From positions 1-64,000 of the forward strand of contig NZ_SNVW01000007.1 in the NCBI RefSeq assembly GCF_004361695.1: 64,000 nt of DNA, in the 5' to 3' direction. Positions 8,220-16,413 of the stretch are shown piece by piece. Below the pieces are notes generated by a model. That model did no database searches and was not told the origin of the DNA. It was given only the letters and a program-made list of their open reading frames with translations. The DNA is from Curtobacterium flaccumfaciens (GTDB lineage Bacteria; Actinomycetota; Actinomycetes; Actinomycetales; Microbacteriaceae). The stretch's first letter is position 1. The number at the start of each line of letters is the position of its first letter. Both the position numbers and the translations under genes were made by a program.

Positions 8220-9032
8220 TCAGCTGCCGACGGAGGTGCCGTGCTCGCCCGTCGTCCGGTGGTCCAGCTCGGACCGCAGTGCCCGTACGACCGGCAGGAG
8301 GGTCTCGAGTCCGCCCGGCCCCGCCTCGAACGGCCTGCCGAGCGTCGTCCGCGGCGGGAGGACGAGGGGGCTGCCGCCGTCGAGGTCGAACCACAGTGCG
8401 TAGTCGATGCGCGAGCCGCGCGAGTCCTTCGTGGCGAGGTCGACCTCCCGGATCCCCGCCCAGGGCACGGTCATCACCGGCGAGTCTCGGTTCGGCGTCC
8501 ACCCGTGCAGTCCGACGTCGTCGAAGGTCCAGATGTCCGGGCGCGGGCGCGGCAGGTCTTCGCTGGTCCGGATGCCCTTCGTCAACACCGGCAGGAAGAA
8601 CGCGGGCATGTGCCCTGTCGCTCGGATCCGACCGACGATCCGACGGTCCCGACGCCCGCTCCACCACGTGCCGATCGACATCGCTACGCCGATGAGCACG
8701 ACGAGCAGCTCGACCAGGACCACGCTGCCGACACGGCTGCTGCGAACCATCTCGGCGACGAAGGCCGGCGACCGGAACTCGGCGACGATGAGCGCCGGCG
8801 CAGCGACCACCAGCACCGACGCGACCAGGTGCACCGGCCACGACCGGGGCACGACGCCGTCACGGAGGCGCTGCACCCACCGGTCCGTCACGACCACCAC
8901 CGGCCCATCCTGCTCCGATCGGCCGCGTCGCGAGCGGGCGGGCAGACCAGGGAGCGGAGCAGGGCAGGTATCGGTTCGCACGATGTCGGATCCGGACCGG
9001 GATCCGCGGGATCCGCCGTCCGGATCCGACAT
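8220..9032 (-). CDS. Membrane protein with two helices and a PH-like cytoplasmic part
   Basis: About 270 residues. A polar N-terminus is followed by two hydrophobic helices (LVASVLVVAAPALIVAEF and, about 25 residues later, VGSVVLVELLVVLIGVAM), then a soluble region with the pattern DIWTFDDVGLHGWTP and a following VPWAGIREVDL, which resembles bacterial PH-like membrane proteins. Family not recognised with certainty. The start is unsure: the ATG at 9032 has its GGAGGG too close, and a GTG about 45 codons downstream, after GGAGCAGGAT, is a good alternative. A palindromic repeat lies just upstream (9086-9133). Confidence 0.7.
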   Translation of the reverse strand: MSDPDGGSRGSRSGSDIVRTDTCPAPLPGLPARSRRGRSEQDGPVVVVTDRWVQRLRDGVVPRSWPVHLVASVLVVAAPALIVAEFRSPAFVAEMVRSSRVGSVVLVELLVVLIGVAMSIGTWWSGRRDRRIVGRIRATGHMPAFFLPVLTKGIRTSEDLPRPRPDIWTFDDVGLHGWTPNRDSPVMTVPWAGIREVDLATKDSRGSRIDYALWFDLDGGSPLVLPPRTTLGRPFEAGPGGLETLLPVVRALRSELDHRTTGEHGTSVGS

Positions 9033-9085
9033 CCCTCCGGACAGGATCCACCGGGCGCCGCCGTCGCCGTCGGACGCGACCCGAT

Positions 9086-9133
9086 GACGGCCTGGAGGCG
9101 CGGTGCCGGCTGGCACCGCGCCTCCCGGCCGTC
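9086..9133. repeat. Dispersed palindrome, copy 1
   Basis: 22-bp arms (9086-9107 and 9112-9133) pair with one mismatch around a 4-base centre. The core is GGAGGCGCGGTGCC / GGCACCGCGCCTCC. It lies 13 bp beyond the mannitol dehydrogenase stop and could terminate that transcript, but it also belongs to a family of nine in this window. Confidence 0.85.
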
Positions 9134-9145
9134 GTCGCGAGCGTC

Positions 9146-10627
9146 TCAGGAACGCGACAGGCGCGTCACGGTGGCGTGGGCACCGTCCGTGAGCAGCCCG
9201 TCGAGGGCGTCGCGGTACGCCGCGACGAACCGCTCGTCGTCGACGAGGTCGCCGAACACCTGCCGGTTCCGGATGAAGGCGAGCCGGTCGTCGCGCTGGG
9301 TCCTGGCGATGGCCGTGAGCGACTCGGCCAGCCGGTCGACCACGGTGATCGGCTCGCCGGACTCGTCGGTGCCCTCGGCGTAGCGCGCCCACGACGCGAC
9401 GATGCCGGCGGACAGCGCGACGGGTCGGTCGGCGGCCAGGTTCTCGCGCACGACCGGCAGGAGCCACTTCGGGATCCGGTCGCTCGACTCGGCGCAGAGC
9501 CGGGCGAGGGTGTCGCGGACCTCGGGGTTCTGGAACCGTTCGATGAGCGTCGACTTGTAGTCCTCGAGGTCGATGCCGGGCACGGGGTGCAGGGTCGGCG
9601 TGCCCTCCTCGTCCATGTAGCGGCGCAGGAACGTCGCGATCGCGGGGTCCTGCGTCGCCTCGTGGGCGTACCGGTACCCGGACAGGTACCCGAAGTAGCA
9701 GAGGCCCTGGTGGCTGGCGTTGAGCAGCCGGAGCTTCATGAGTTCGTAGGGCTCGACGTCGTCGACGAGCTGCACGTCCGCCTGCTCGTAGGGCGGACGG
9801 CCGGCGGGGTGGTCGTCCTCGAGCACCCACTGGAAGAACGGCTCGGCGACGACCGGCCAGGCGTCCTCGATGCCGAGCTCGTCACGCACCCAGGCGCGGT
9901 CCTCGTCGGCGGTGACCGGGGTGATCCGGTCGACCATCGAGTTCGGGAACGACACGTGCTCGTCCATCCAGTCCGCGAACGCCGGGTCCTGCAGGCGGGC
10001 GTAGGCGGTGAACATCTCCCGCGCGACGTGCCCGTTGCCCTGGATGTTGTCGCACGACATCACGGTGAACGGCGGGAGGTCCCGGTCGCGGCGGCGGCGC
10101 AGCGCCTCGACGACGAGCCCGAACACGGTGTGCGGCGGGCCGTCGCCGCGGAGGTCGGCGACGACGCCGGGCTCGTCCGCGACGAACTCGCCCGTGACGT
10201 GGTCGAAGTTGTAGCCGCCCTCGGTGATGGTCAGGCTGACGATCTTCGTGTCGGGGTGCGCCATCTTCTCGACGACGGCGTCGGGGTCGTCGACGGCGAG
10301 CAGGTAGTCGACGATGCTGCCGATGACGCGGGACTCGCGAGTGCCGTCCGGGTGCTTGAGGACCAGCGTGTACAGGCCGCCCTGCTCCGCCATGGTCGTC
10401 GCCATCCGGCGGTCCTGCTCGAGGACGCCGACGCCGCAGATGCCGTACTCGCGGGCGTCGCCCTGCTGCAGCAGCCGATCGATCACCATCGCCTGGTGTG
10501 CGCGGTGGAAGCCGCCGACGCCGAAGTGCACGATGCCGGCCGTGATCCCGTCGCGGTCGTAGGTCGGGACGGCGACACCGCTCGCGGCGATCTCGTCGAG
10601 GGTCTCCGGGGACAGGCGGACGGGCAT
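9146..10627 (-). CDS. Mannitol 2-dehydrogenase family enzyme
   Basis: A 493-residue long-chain NAD(P)-dependent polyol dehydrogenase, the usual length for the family. It interconverts mannitol and fructose, or a similar polyol/ketose pair. The cofactor loop is HFGVGGFHRAH (residues 34-44); SCDNIQGNG lies at 191-199; and the catalytic K298, N303 and H306 in MKLRLLNASH match the family K-x4-N-x2-H signature. The ATG at 10627 has AAGGAG upstream and is preferred over the frame start at 10717. It is divergent from the TetR gene at 10741 and transcribed alone. A link to the fructan genes is plausible because fructose is the product, but no shared operator is seen. Confidence 0.93.
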   Translation of the reverse strand: MPVRLSPETLDEIAASGVAVPTYDRDGITAGIVHFGVGGFHRAHQAMVIDRLLQQGDAREYGICGVGVLEQDRRMATTMAEQGGLYTLVLKHPDGTRESRVIGSIVDYLLAVDDPDAVVEKMAHPDTKIVSLTITEGGYNFDHVTGEFVADEPGVVADLRGDGPPHTVFGLVVEALRRRRDRDLPPFTVMSCDNIQGNGHVAREMFTAYARLQDPAFADWMDEHVSFPNSMVDRITPVTADEDRAWVRDELGIEDAWPVVAEPFFQWVLEDDHPAGRPPYEQADVQLVDDVEPYELMKLRLLNASHQGLCYFGYLSGYRYAHEATQDPAIATFLRRYMDEEGTPTLHPVPGIDLEDYKSTLIERFQNPEVRDTLARLCAESSDRIPKWLLPVVRENLAADRPVALSAGIVASWARYAEGTDESGEPITVVDRLAESLTAIARTQRDDRLAFIRNRQVFGDLVDDERFVAAYRDALDGLLTDGAHATVTRLSRS

Positions 10628-10701
10628 CGGTACTCCTTCGTACGGCGGGTGCAGCTGTCGTCCATTCTGCGGGGGACGAACCTGAAGATGCACTCCTAGA
10701 A

Positions 10702-10725
10702 GATGCACCGAGTGCATCGATGCAC
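10702..10725. promoter_or_regulatory. Probable TetR operator cluster
   Basis: Two overlapping perfect inverted repeats share one arm: GATGCAC-CGA-GTGCATC (10702-10718) and GTGCATCGATGCAC (10712-10725). A further GATGCAC half-site lies at 10688-10694. They sit between the mannitol dehydrogenase and TetR starts. A possible -10, TAGTGT (10728-10733), follows immediately, so bound repressor would cover the promoter. Confidence 0.7.
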
Positions 10726-10740
10726 CTAGTGTTGATTCTC

Positions 10741-11379
10741 GTGACCCTCTCGATCGACCGCCGTGCCGCCCTCAAGGCGAAGCACCGTGCGGCGATCCTG
10801 CAGGCCGCGCGCGACCTCGTCGAAGAGCGCGGCGGCCGCGACTTCAGCGTCGACGACCTGGCCGCACGTGCCGACATCGCCCGACGGACGGTGTTCAACC
10901 ACTTCGGCTCGCTCGACGAGGTCCTGCTGGCCGTCTGCGAGCAGGAGCTCTCCGTCATCATCGACCGGTTCCTCGCCGACATGGCGAAGACCCCGATCGG
11001 CGACGGCAGCCGTGCCTCGATGTTCGACGAACTCGAGTCCGCCGCTCGCGGGGCCGACCTCGCCTCCGCGATCGCGAGCATGTACCGGATCCTCGGCGAA
11101 CCCGGCAAGGACGACCCGAAGGCCGCGGTCCTCACCCAGACGGCGTTCGCCCGCGTGACCGAACGGCTTCGTGTCGAGGTCGCCCGACGCTACCCGGCGG
11201 CCGACCCCCTCGACGCCGCCCTGCTCGTCGAGTCGCTGATGAGCGGCATCGTCGTCATCGCGGAACACTGGCTGTCCACCTCCGGGCCGGCGATCGACGA
11301 GCAGTCGGTCGCCGCCTGGGACGCCCTGCTCGCACGGCTCGTGCACAGCGTCCGCAGCGGCTACATGCCCACTGACTGA
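10741..11379 (+). CDS. TetR-family regulator of the MMPL exporter
   Basis: A 212-residue TetR repressor with an N-terminal HTH (about residues 15-60, including FSVDDLAARADIARRTVFNHF) and a helical ligand domain. GTG 10741 is chosen; there is no ribosome site in front, but a TAGTGT box ends 7 bp upstream, suggesting a leaderless transcript. The frame also contains an ATG at 10720 that lies inside the operator and is unlikely. The exporter gene follows 74 bp later on the same strand, so the pair is a standard drug-sensing repressor/efflux module. The palindromes at 10702-10725 suggest autoregulation. Confidence 0.88.
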   Translation: MTLSIDRRAALKAKHRAAILQAARDLVEERGGRDFSVDDLAARADIARRTVFNHFGSLDEVLLAVCEQELSVIIDRFLADMAKTPIGDGSRASMFDELESAARGADLASAIASMYRILGEPGKDDPKAAVLTQTAFARVTERLRVEVARRYPAADPLDAALLVESLMSGIVVIAEHWLSTSGPAIDEQSVAAWDALLARLVHSVRSGYMPTD

Positions 11380-11453
11380 TCCATCCCCCAGGGGTCCACC
11401 GGCGCACCCCGCACCCGCAACAACACCTGACACGAAAGGAACGGGGCAACCGC

Positions 11454-14051
11454 ATGGCCGGTCTCCTCTACCGTCTCGGACGGTTCTCCGCACGACGCCA
11501 CTGGCTCGTGATCATCACCTGGGTGGTGATCATGGCGATCGCCGGAGTCACGTACACCCTGTTCGCGGGGACGATCTCGTCCTCGATCACGATCCCGAAC
11601 ACCAAGACCAGTCAGGTGCAGGACGAGCTCGCCGACAAGTTCCCGTCCGCGAACGGCGGCAACGGGACGATCGTCTTCGAGACGAAGAACGGCAAGGCGT
11701 TCACCGACGACCAGAAGTCCGACGTGGCCGACTTCCTGAAGAAGCTCGAGAAGCTCGACGGGGTGAAGGGCGCGACGAGCGGCTTCACCACCCAGCAGCG
11801 ACTCGACGACGGCCGGCAGAAGATCACCGACGGCAAGCAGCAGATCGCCGACCAGGAGACGACGATCTCCGACGGTCAGAAGCAGATCGACGCCGCGAAG
11901 GCCCAGATCGCCACGCAGCAGCAGACGCTCGACGCGCAGAAGCAGCAGGTGGCCGCCCTCACCGGGCCCGCCCAGAGTGCCGCGCAGCAGCAGCTCGACG
12001 CCGGCCAGCAGCAGATCGACGCCGCGCAGCGCCAGATCGACACGCAGCAGCAGACCCTCGACGCCGGCAAGACGAAGCTCTCCGACGCCAAGCAGGAGCT
12101 CGACGAGAACGCACGGCTGCTCGACCTGTCGAAGGACATCCGCTTCGTCTCGTCGAACGGCAGCGCCGCGATCGGCACCGTGCAGTTCACGAAGTCGACC
12201 TTCGAGGTGCCCGCCGACACGAAGACCGCGATCGCGGACGACGCCGAGTCGGCCGACATCAGCGGCGTGAACGTCTACGTCTCCAACGACATCGCGCAGG
12301 GCGTCCCGTCCATCCTCGGCCCGGGTGAGATCGGCGGCGTCATCATCGCCGCGCTCGTCCTGTTCCTCATGCTCCGCACGGTCATCGGCGCCGCGGTGCC
12401 GCTCGTGTCCGCCGTGCTCGGCGTCGGCGTCGCCTCGCTCGCGGCCCTGTCGTTCTCCAGCCTCGTCGAGTTCATCTCGGTCACGCCGGTGCTGGGGGTG
12501 ATGCTGGGCCTGGCGGTCGGTATCGACTACTCGCTGTTCATCCTCAACCGACACCGGACCCAGCTGAAGCAGGGCATGCAGGTGCACGAGTCGATCGGGC
12601 TCGCGAACGGCACCTCCGGCAACGCCGTGGTGTTCGCGGGTGCGACCGTGATCGTCGCCCTGCTCGCGCTGAACATCACCGGCATCCCGTTCCTCGGCCT
12701 GATGGGCACGGTCGGCGCCGTCGCGGTGTTCTTCGCCATCCTCATCGCCACCTCCTTCACCCCGGCGCTGCTGTCCCTCATCGGCATGCGGATCCTGCGG
12801 AAGAAGGAGCGGTCGCGGATCGGGAACACGGGCTCGACCCGGGTGCCGAACAAGCCGATGTCGACCTGGCGCGCGGTCATCACGCTCGTCGCCGGCGTCG
12901 CGGTGCTCGGCACGATCGCCCTGCCCGCCACGCAGATGCGCCTCGGCCTGCCGAGCGGTGCGTCCGAGGCCGTCGACTCGAGCCAGTACAAGGCGTACAA
13001 GGCGCTCGACAAGGAGTTCGGCGCCGGTCAGAACGGCCCGCTGCTCGTCGTCGCGACCCTGCCGAAGGCGGTCAGCAAGGACGACGTCACCGCGACCGAG
13101 GTCACCATCGGCGAGGCGATCGCGAAGAACGACGACGTGAAGGCCGTGCTGCCGATCGGCGCCTCGAAGGACCGCGACATCATCGCGTTCCAGGTGAAGC
13201 CCGCCGGCGGCCCGGACAGCGTCTCGACCGAGACCCTGGTGAAGGACCTCCGGACCCAGAACGTCACGGTCGACGACGGCAAGGCCACGCTCGGCGTCGC
13301 GGGCAACGCGTCGGCGAACATCGACGTGTCCGAGAAGCTCGCGAACGTGCTGCCGCTCTACCTCGTGGTGGTCGTCGGGTTGTCGCTCATCATCCTCATC
13401 ATCGTGTTCCGGTCGTTCCTCGTGCCGATCACGGCGACGGCGGGCTTCATCCTGTCCGTGCTGGCGTCGTTCGGTGGCCTGACCGCGATCTACCAGTGGG
13501 GCTGGCTCGGCAGCGTGTTCGGGGTGCACGACCCCGCACCGATCCTGAGCTTCCTGCCCATCATCGAGATCGGCATCCTGTTCGGGCTCGCGATGGACTA
13601 CCAGCTGTTCCTGGTGTCCGGCATGCGTGAGGCCTACGCCCACGGCGCGAGCGCGAAGGTGGCGGTCCAGCGTGGCCTGCACGCCGGTCGCGCGGTGGTC
13701 ACGGCGGCCGCGATCATCATGATCTCGGTGTTCGCGGGCTTCATCTTCTCGGACTCGTCCACGATCAAGCCGATCGGCTTCGGCCTGGCGTTCGGTGTCC
13801 TCGTCGACGCGTTCGTGGTCCGGATGCTGCTCATCCCCGCCGCGATGCACCTGCTCGGCACGAGCGCCTGGTGGTTCCCGAAGTGGCTCGACCGGATCGT
13901 GCCGGACGTCGACGTCGAGGGCGCCAAGCTCGAGCGGTCGCACCCGGTCGCCGGCCACGAGGGCGGCGACGAGCACCACGGCTCTCACGCCGCGGCCGTC
14001 GAGCCGGACGCCAACCCGCACGAGGGGCACGCGCCGACGCACCGCGCGTAG
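11454..14051 (+). CDS. MMPL-family RND exporter with extracytoplasmic coiled coil
   Basis: An 865-residue MMPL transporter, of the proton-driven lipid or drug exporter superfamily. It has two similar halves, each with an N-terminal helix, a large outer loop and five further helices. The MMPL motifs GIDYSLFILNRHR and AMDYQLFLVSGMREAY mark the TM4-type helices. The first outer loop contains about 100 residues of Gln/Ala/Asp-rich heptad sequence with repeated QQTLDA and QQQID units (roughly residues 120-225), predicting a long coiled-coil hairpin. The C-terminus is His-rich. An ATG with GAAAGGAACGG upstream is the start. Probably repressed by the adjacent TetR protein; the cargo is unknown. Confidence 0.93.
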   Translation: MAGLLYRLGRFSARRHWLVIITWVVIMAIAGVTYTLFAGTISSSITIPNTKTSQVQDELADKFPSANGGNGTIVFETKNGKAFTDDQKSDVADFLKKLEKLDGVKGATSGFTTQQRLDDGRQKITDGKQQIADQETTISDGQKQIDAAKAQIATQQQTLDAQKQQVAALTGPAQSAAQQQLDAGQQQIDAAQRQIDTQQQTLDAGKTKLSDAKQELDENARLLDLSKDIRFVSSNGSAAIGTVQFTKSTFEVPADTKTAIADDAESADISGVNVYVSNDIAQGVPSILGPGEIGGVIIAALVLFLMLRTVIGAAVPLVSAVLGVGVASLAALSFSSLVEFISVTPVLGVMLGLAVGIDYSLFILNRHRTQLKQGMQVHESIGLANGTSGNAVVFAGATVIVALLALNITGIPFLGLMGTVGAVAVFFAILIATSFTPALLSLIGMRILRKKERSRIGNTGSTRVPNKPMSTWRAVITLVAGVAVLGTIALPATQMRLGLPSGASEAVDSSQYKAYKALDKEFGAGQNGPLLVVATLPKAVSKDDVTATEVTIGEAIAKNDDVKAVLPIGASKDRDIIAFQVKPAGGPDSVSTETLVKDLRTQNVTVDDGKATLGVAGNASANIDVSEKLANVLPLYLVVVVGLSLIILIIVFRSFLVPITATAGFILSVLASFGGLTAIYQWGWLGSVFGVHDPAPILSFLPIIEIGILFGLAMDYQLFLVSGMREAYAHGASAKVAVQRGLHAGRAVVTAAAIIMISVFAGFIFSDSSTIKPIGFGLAFGVLVDAFVVRMLLIPAAMHLLGTSAWWFPKWLDRIVPDVDVEGAKLERSHPVAGHEGGDEHHGSHAAAVEPDANPHEGHAPTHRA

Positions 14052-14067
14052 GCACCAGCGCACCCGT

Positions 14068-14113
14068 CCTGGAGGCGCGGGTCGACCCACACGGGCCGAC
14101 CCGCGCCTCCAGG
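14068..14113. repeat. Dispersed palindrome, copy 2
   Basis: 17-bp perfect arms (14068-14084 and 14097-14113), beginning CCTGGAGGCGCGGG, around a 12-base loop. It starts 17 bp after the exporter stop and is a likely terminator as well as a repeat-family member. Confidence 0.85.
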
Positions 14114-14187
14114 CGGTTGCGGCCGGGGCGCGCGCTGCCGGACCCGGGCCGTCGGCTCGCGGTGCGCGCGGCGCTGCCGACCCCGAA

Positions 14188-14375
14188 CGACACCGACGAT
14201 GTCGTACGACCTCCACCGTGTCGTATCCCAGCGCGTGCAACTGTTGCGCCCGCGCCCGTGCGACACCGACGATGTCGTACGACCTCCACCGTGTCGCAAC
14301 CCCGCACGTGCAACTGTTGCGCCCGCGCCCGTGCGACATCGGCGATGTCGTACGACGTCGACCAGGTCGCAACAG
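14188..14375. repeat. 73-bp tandem repeat, about 2.5 copies
   Basis: Copy 1 (14188-14260) and copy 2 (14261-14333) differ at 4 of 73 positions. A diverged partial third copy begins at 14334. Every copy contains the 10-bp palindrome GTCGTACGAC (14201, 14274, 14347). Copies 1 and 2 also contain the 11-bp palindrome GCAACTGTTGC (14237-14247, 14310-14320). The array lies between the exporter and the MarR gene and ends about 70 bp before the MarR start, so it may carry binding sites for that regulator. No protein-like frame crosses it. Confidence 0.9.
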
Positions 14376-14443
14376 CGCGCACGCACCCCGGCGCGCGACC
14401 GCACCCCTCCCGACCATTCGCGCACGAACGGTATGGTGGGCGG

Positions 14444-14896
14444 ATGACCGAGACCGACGTGGACCCGCTCGCCCTCGACCGGCAGCTCTGCTTCGCGCTC
14501 GCGGCGACGAGCCGGAGCGTCATCGGGCTGTACCGCGACCTGCTCGAACCGATGGGCCTGACGCACCCGCAGTACCTCGTGATGCTCGCACTGTGGGAGC
14601 ACGACCCCCGCTCGGTCCGCGAGATCGCCCGCGAGCTCCGACTCGACTCGGCGACCCTCAGCCCCCTGCTCAAGCGACTCGAGGCGTCCGGGTACCTCCG
14701 TCGCACCCGCAGCACGGCCGACGAACGCCAGCTCGAGGTCTCGCTCACGACCGCCGGCCGCTCCCTGCGCGAACGCGCCCGCGCCGTCCCGCTGGCCGTC
14801 GCCGACCGGCTGGGGTGGCCGCTCGAGCGGCTCGAGGCCCTCAAGGACGAGCTGACCGAGCTCCTCGAACGAGTCGACGGCGTCGAACGGGTGTGA
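14444..14896 (+). CDS. MarR-family regulator
   Basis: A 150-residue MarR/OhrR-type winged-helix repressor. The recognition region VREIARELRLDSATLSPLL and the wing RTRSTADERQLEVSLT are clear. There is no obvious OhrR-type reactive Cys near the N-terminus beyond LCFAL (Cys at about residue 13), which is in the position of the OhrR sensing cysteine, so a peroxide or electrophile sensor is possible. ATG 14444 follows GGTGGGCGG; a TATGGT box (14432-14437) may be the -10. Downstream lie a small zinc-ribbon-like gene and an Old Yellow Enzyme, plausible targets. The tandem array upstream may hold its operators. Confidence 0.87.
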   Translation: MTETDVDPLALDRQLCFALAATSRSVIGLYRDLLEPMGLTHPQYLVMLALWEHDPRSVREIARELRLDSATLSPLLKRLEASGYLRRTRSTADERQLEVSLTTAGRSLRERARAVPLAVADRLGWPLERLEALKDELTELLERVDGVERV

Positions 14897-14947
14897 TCCG
14901 CGATCGTTCGTGGCACAATGGTTGGTGCACGAACGAAAGGACGGACC

Positions 14948-15160
14948 GTGGGTCGCTTCGGACAGTGGTACGAACGGTGGAACAGCACGCTCATCGCGAA
15001 GATGGGCCCCTCGCAGATCGGTGCCGGCCACCCCGAGGGCGTCGACGACCGCACGGTGGACCGCGGGTGCCCGATCTGCGGCAAGCCCCTCTCGCGGCAC
15101 CAGGTGATCCGGCCCGAGGGGCAGGTCCGTTCCTCGACGCTCGTCTGCCCGCGCGACTGA
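14948..15160 (+). CDS. Small zinc-ribbon-like protein
   Basis: 70 residues from GTG 14948, which has AAAGGA 9 bp upstream. The C-terminal half contains CPICGKPLSRHQ and then LVCPRD, a Cys-x2-Cys...His...Cys set that could bind zinc. The N-terminal part is Trp- and Arg-rich. Function unknown. It is preceded by an inverted repeat CGTTCGTG / CACGAACG (14905-14912, 14928-14935), which could be an operator or a weak terminator for the MarR gene, and by a possible -10 CACAAT. It is too short for most gene finders but has good start and codon features. Confidence 0.7.
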   Translation: MGRFGQWYERWNSTLIAKMGPSQIGAGHPEGVDDRTVDRGCPICGKPLSRHQVIRPEGQVRSSTLVCPRD

Positions 15161-15179
15161 GAATCGGCCCGAGCAGGAA

Positions 15180-15192
15180 TTGCAGTCGGCAA
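15180..15192. promoter_or_regulatory. Possible MarR-type operator
   Basis: TTGCAGTCGGCAA has 4-bp arms (TTGC/GCAA) about a 5-base centre, 20 bp before the Old Yellow Enzyme start. Old Yellow Enzymes are often controlled by MarR or TetR electrophile sensors. The motif is short and could be chance. Confidence 0.35.
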
Positions 15193-15211
15193 CAGCGCGT
15201 TCCCGGTTGAC

Positions 15212-16303
15212 GTGAAGCTCTTCGAACCCGCCACCCTCGGCGCCCTGCCCCTGTCGAACCGCATCGTCATGGCGCCGCTCACCCGCACCCGCGCCGGCGA
15301 GGCCGGTGTCCCGAACGACCTGCTCGTCGAGCACTACCGGCAGCGCGCCGGCCTCGGGCTCATCGTCACCGAGGGCACCTGGCCCGTGCAGGAGGGTCGC
15401 TCGTACCCCGGGCAGCCCGGCATCGAGACCGACGACCAGATCGCCGGCTGGCGCCGCGTCGCCGACGCCGTCCACGCCGAGGGCGGCACCATCGTGATGC
15501 AGCTCATGCACGGCGGCCGTGTCTCGCACACCGACATCTCGCAGACGCCGCGCATCGTCGCCCCGTCCGCGATCGCCGCTCCCGGCGAGACCCACACCGC
15601 CACGGGGAAGGCCGCCATGCCGGTCCCCCACGCGCTCACCACCGACGAGGTCCAGGAGGCCGTCCAGGGCTTCGTCCAGGCAGCCCGCAACGCCATCGCC
15701 GCCGGGCTCGACGGCGTCGAGGTGCACGGAGCGAACGGCTACCTCGTGCACGAGTTCATGTCGCCGGTGTCGAACACCCGCACCGACCAGTACGGCGGCT
15801 CCCCGGAGAACCGTGCCCGCTTCGCCGTCGAGGTGACCACCGCCGTCGCCGAGGCCATCGGCGCCGACCGCACCAGCATCCGTCTCTCCCCCGAGCACGG
15901 CATCCAGGGCGTCATCGAGGACGACCCCGCGGACGTCCACGCGACGTACACGGCGGTCGCCGAGGGCCTGGCCCCGCTCGGCCTCGCCTTCATCGACGTC
16001 CTGCACGCCGACCCGACGGGCGAACTCGTCCAGCACATCCGCCGGACCGTCGGCGCCCCGTTCGTCGCGAACTCCGGCTTCAGCTCGCTGACCACCCGCG
16101 ACGAGGCCCTCGCCCTGGTCGACGGCGGCCACGCCGATGCCGTCGGCGTGGGTCGCGCCGCGATCGCGAACCCGGACCTCGCGCACCGCTGGGAGCACGA
16201 CGCGGAGCTCAACGAGCCGCGGCCGGAGTTCTTCTACGGTCAGAGCGCCGAGGGCTACACCGACTACCCGACGCTGGCCGAGGTGCGCGCGCAGGTCGCG
16301 TAG
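15212..16303 (+). CDS. Old Yellow Enzyme family ene-reductase
   Basis: A 363-residue FMN-dependent NADH:flavin oxidoreductase of the alkene reductase class (NemA/OYE). It reduces activated C=C bonds or nitro compounds. The TIM barrel is complete: APLTRTRA at the N-terminus, the substrate-anchoring pair H172 and N175 in VHGANGYLVHEF, then SNTRTDQYGGSPENRARF, and the FMN-phosphate region near ANSGF and AVGVGRAAIANPDL. The start is GTG 15212, with no clear ribosome site. It follows the MarR and small-protein genes on the same strand, fitting electrophile-inducible expression. A 48-bp perfect palindrome lies just downstream. Confidence 0.93.
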   Translation: MKLFEPATLGALPLSNRIVMAPLTRTRAGEAGVPNDLLVEHYRQRAGLGLIVTEGTWPVQEGRSYPGQPGIETDDQIAGWRRVADAVHAEGGTIVMQLMHGGRVSHTDISQTPRIVAPSAIAAPGETHTATGKAAMPVPHALTTDEVQEAVQGFVQAARNAIAAGLDGVEVHGANGYLVHEFMSPVSNTRTDQYGGSPENRARFAVEVTTAVAEAIGADRTSIRLSPEHGIQGVIEDDPADVHATYTAVAEGLAPLGLAFIDVLHADPTGELVQHIRRTVGAPFVANSGFSSLTTRDEALALVDGGHADAVGVGRAAIANPDLAHRWEHDAELNEPRPEFFYGQSAEGYTDYPTLAEVRAQVA

Positions 16304-16318
16304 TCGACCTGCGCCGCT

Positions 16319-16366
16319 GACGGACGGGAGGCGCGGTGCCAGCTGGCACCGCGCCTCCCGTCCGTC
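16319..16366. repeat. Dispersed palindrome, copy 3 (perfect 48-bp)
   Basis: All 48 bases are self-complementary about the centre GCCAG|CTGGC, with GGAGGCGCGGTGCC arms. It begins 16 bp after the Old Yellow Enzyme stop. It is the most perfect member of the family here. Confidence 0.9.
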
Positions 16367-16413
16367 GTCGCCGCGCCCGGTAGATTCGTCAGGCCGCGAT
16401 CCAGGGGGGAACC

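Noticed and set aside
14188..14375. Possible CRISPR array
   Set aside because: The 73-bp units are directly adjacent with no spacers, and no cas gene is present.
11361..14417. 1,018-codon open frame on the minus strand
   Set aside because: It is the antisense of the MMPL gene. His/Asp/Arg/Gly-rich composition is an effect of high-GC codon bias.
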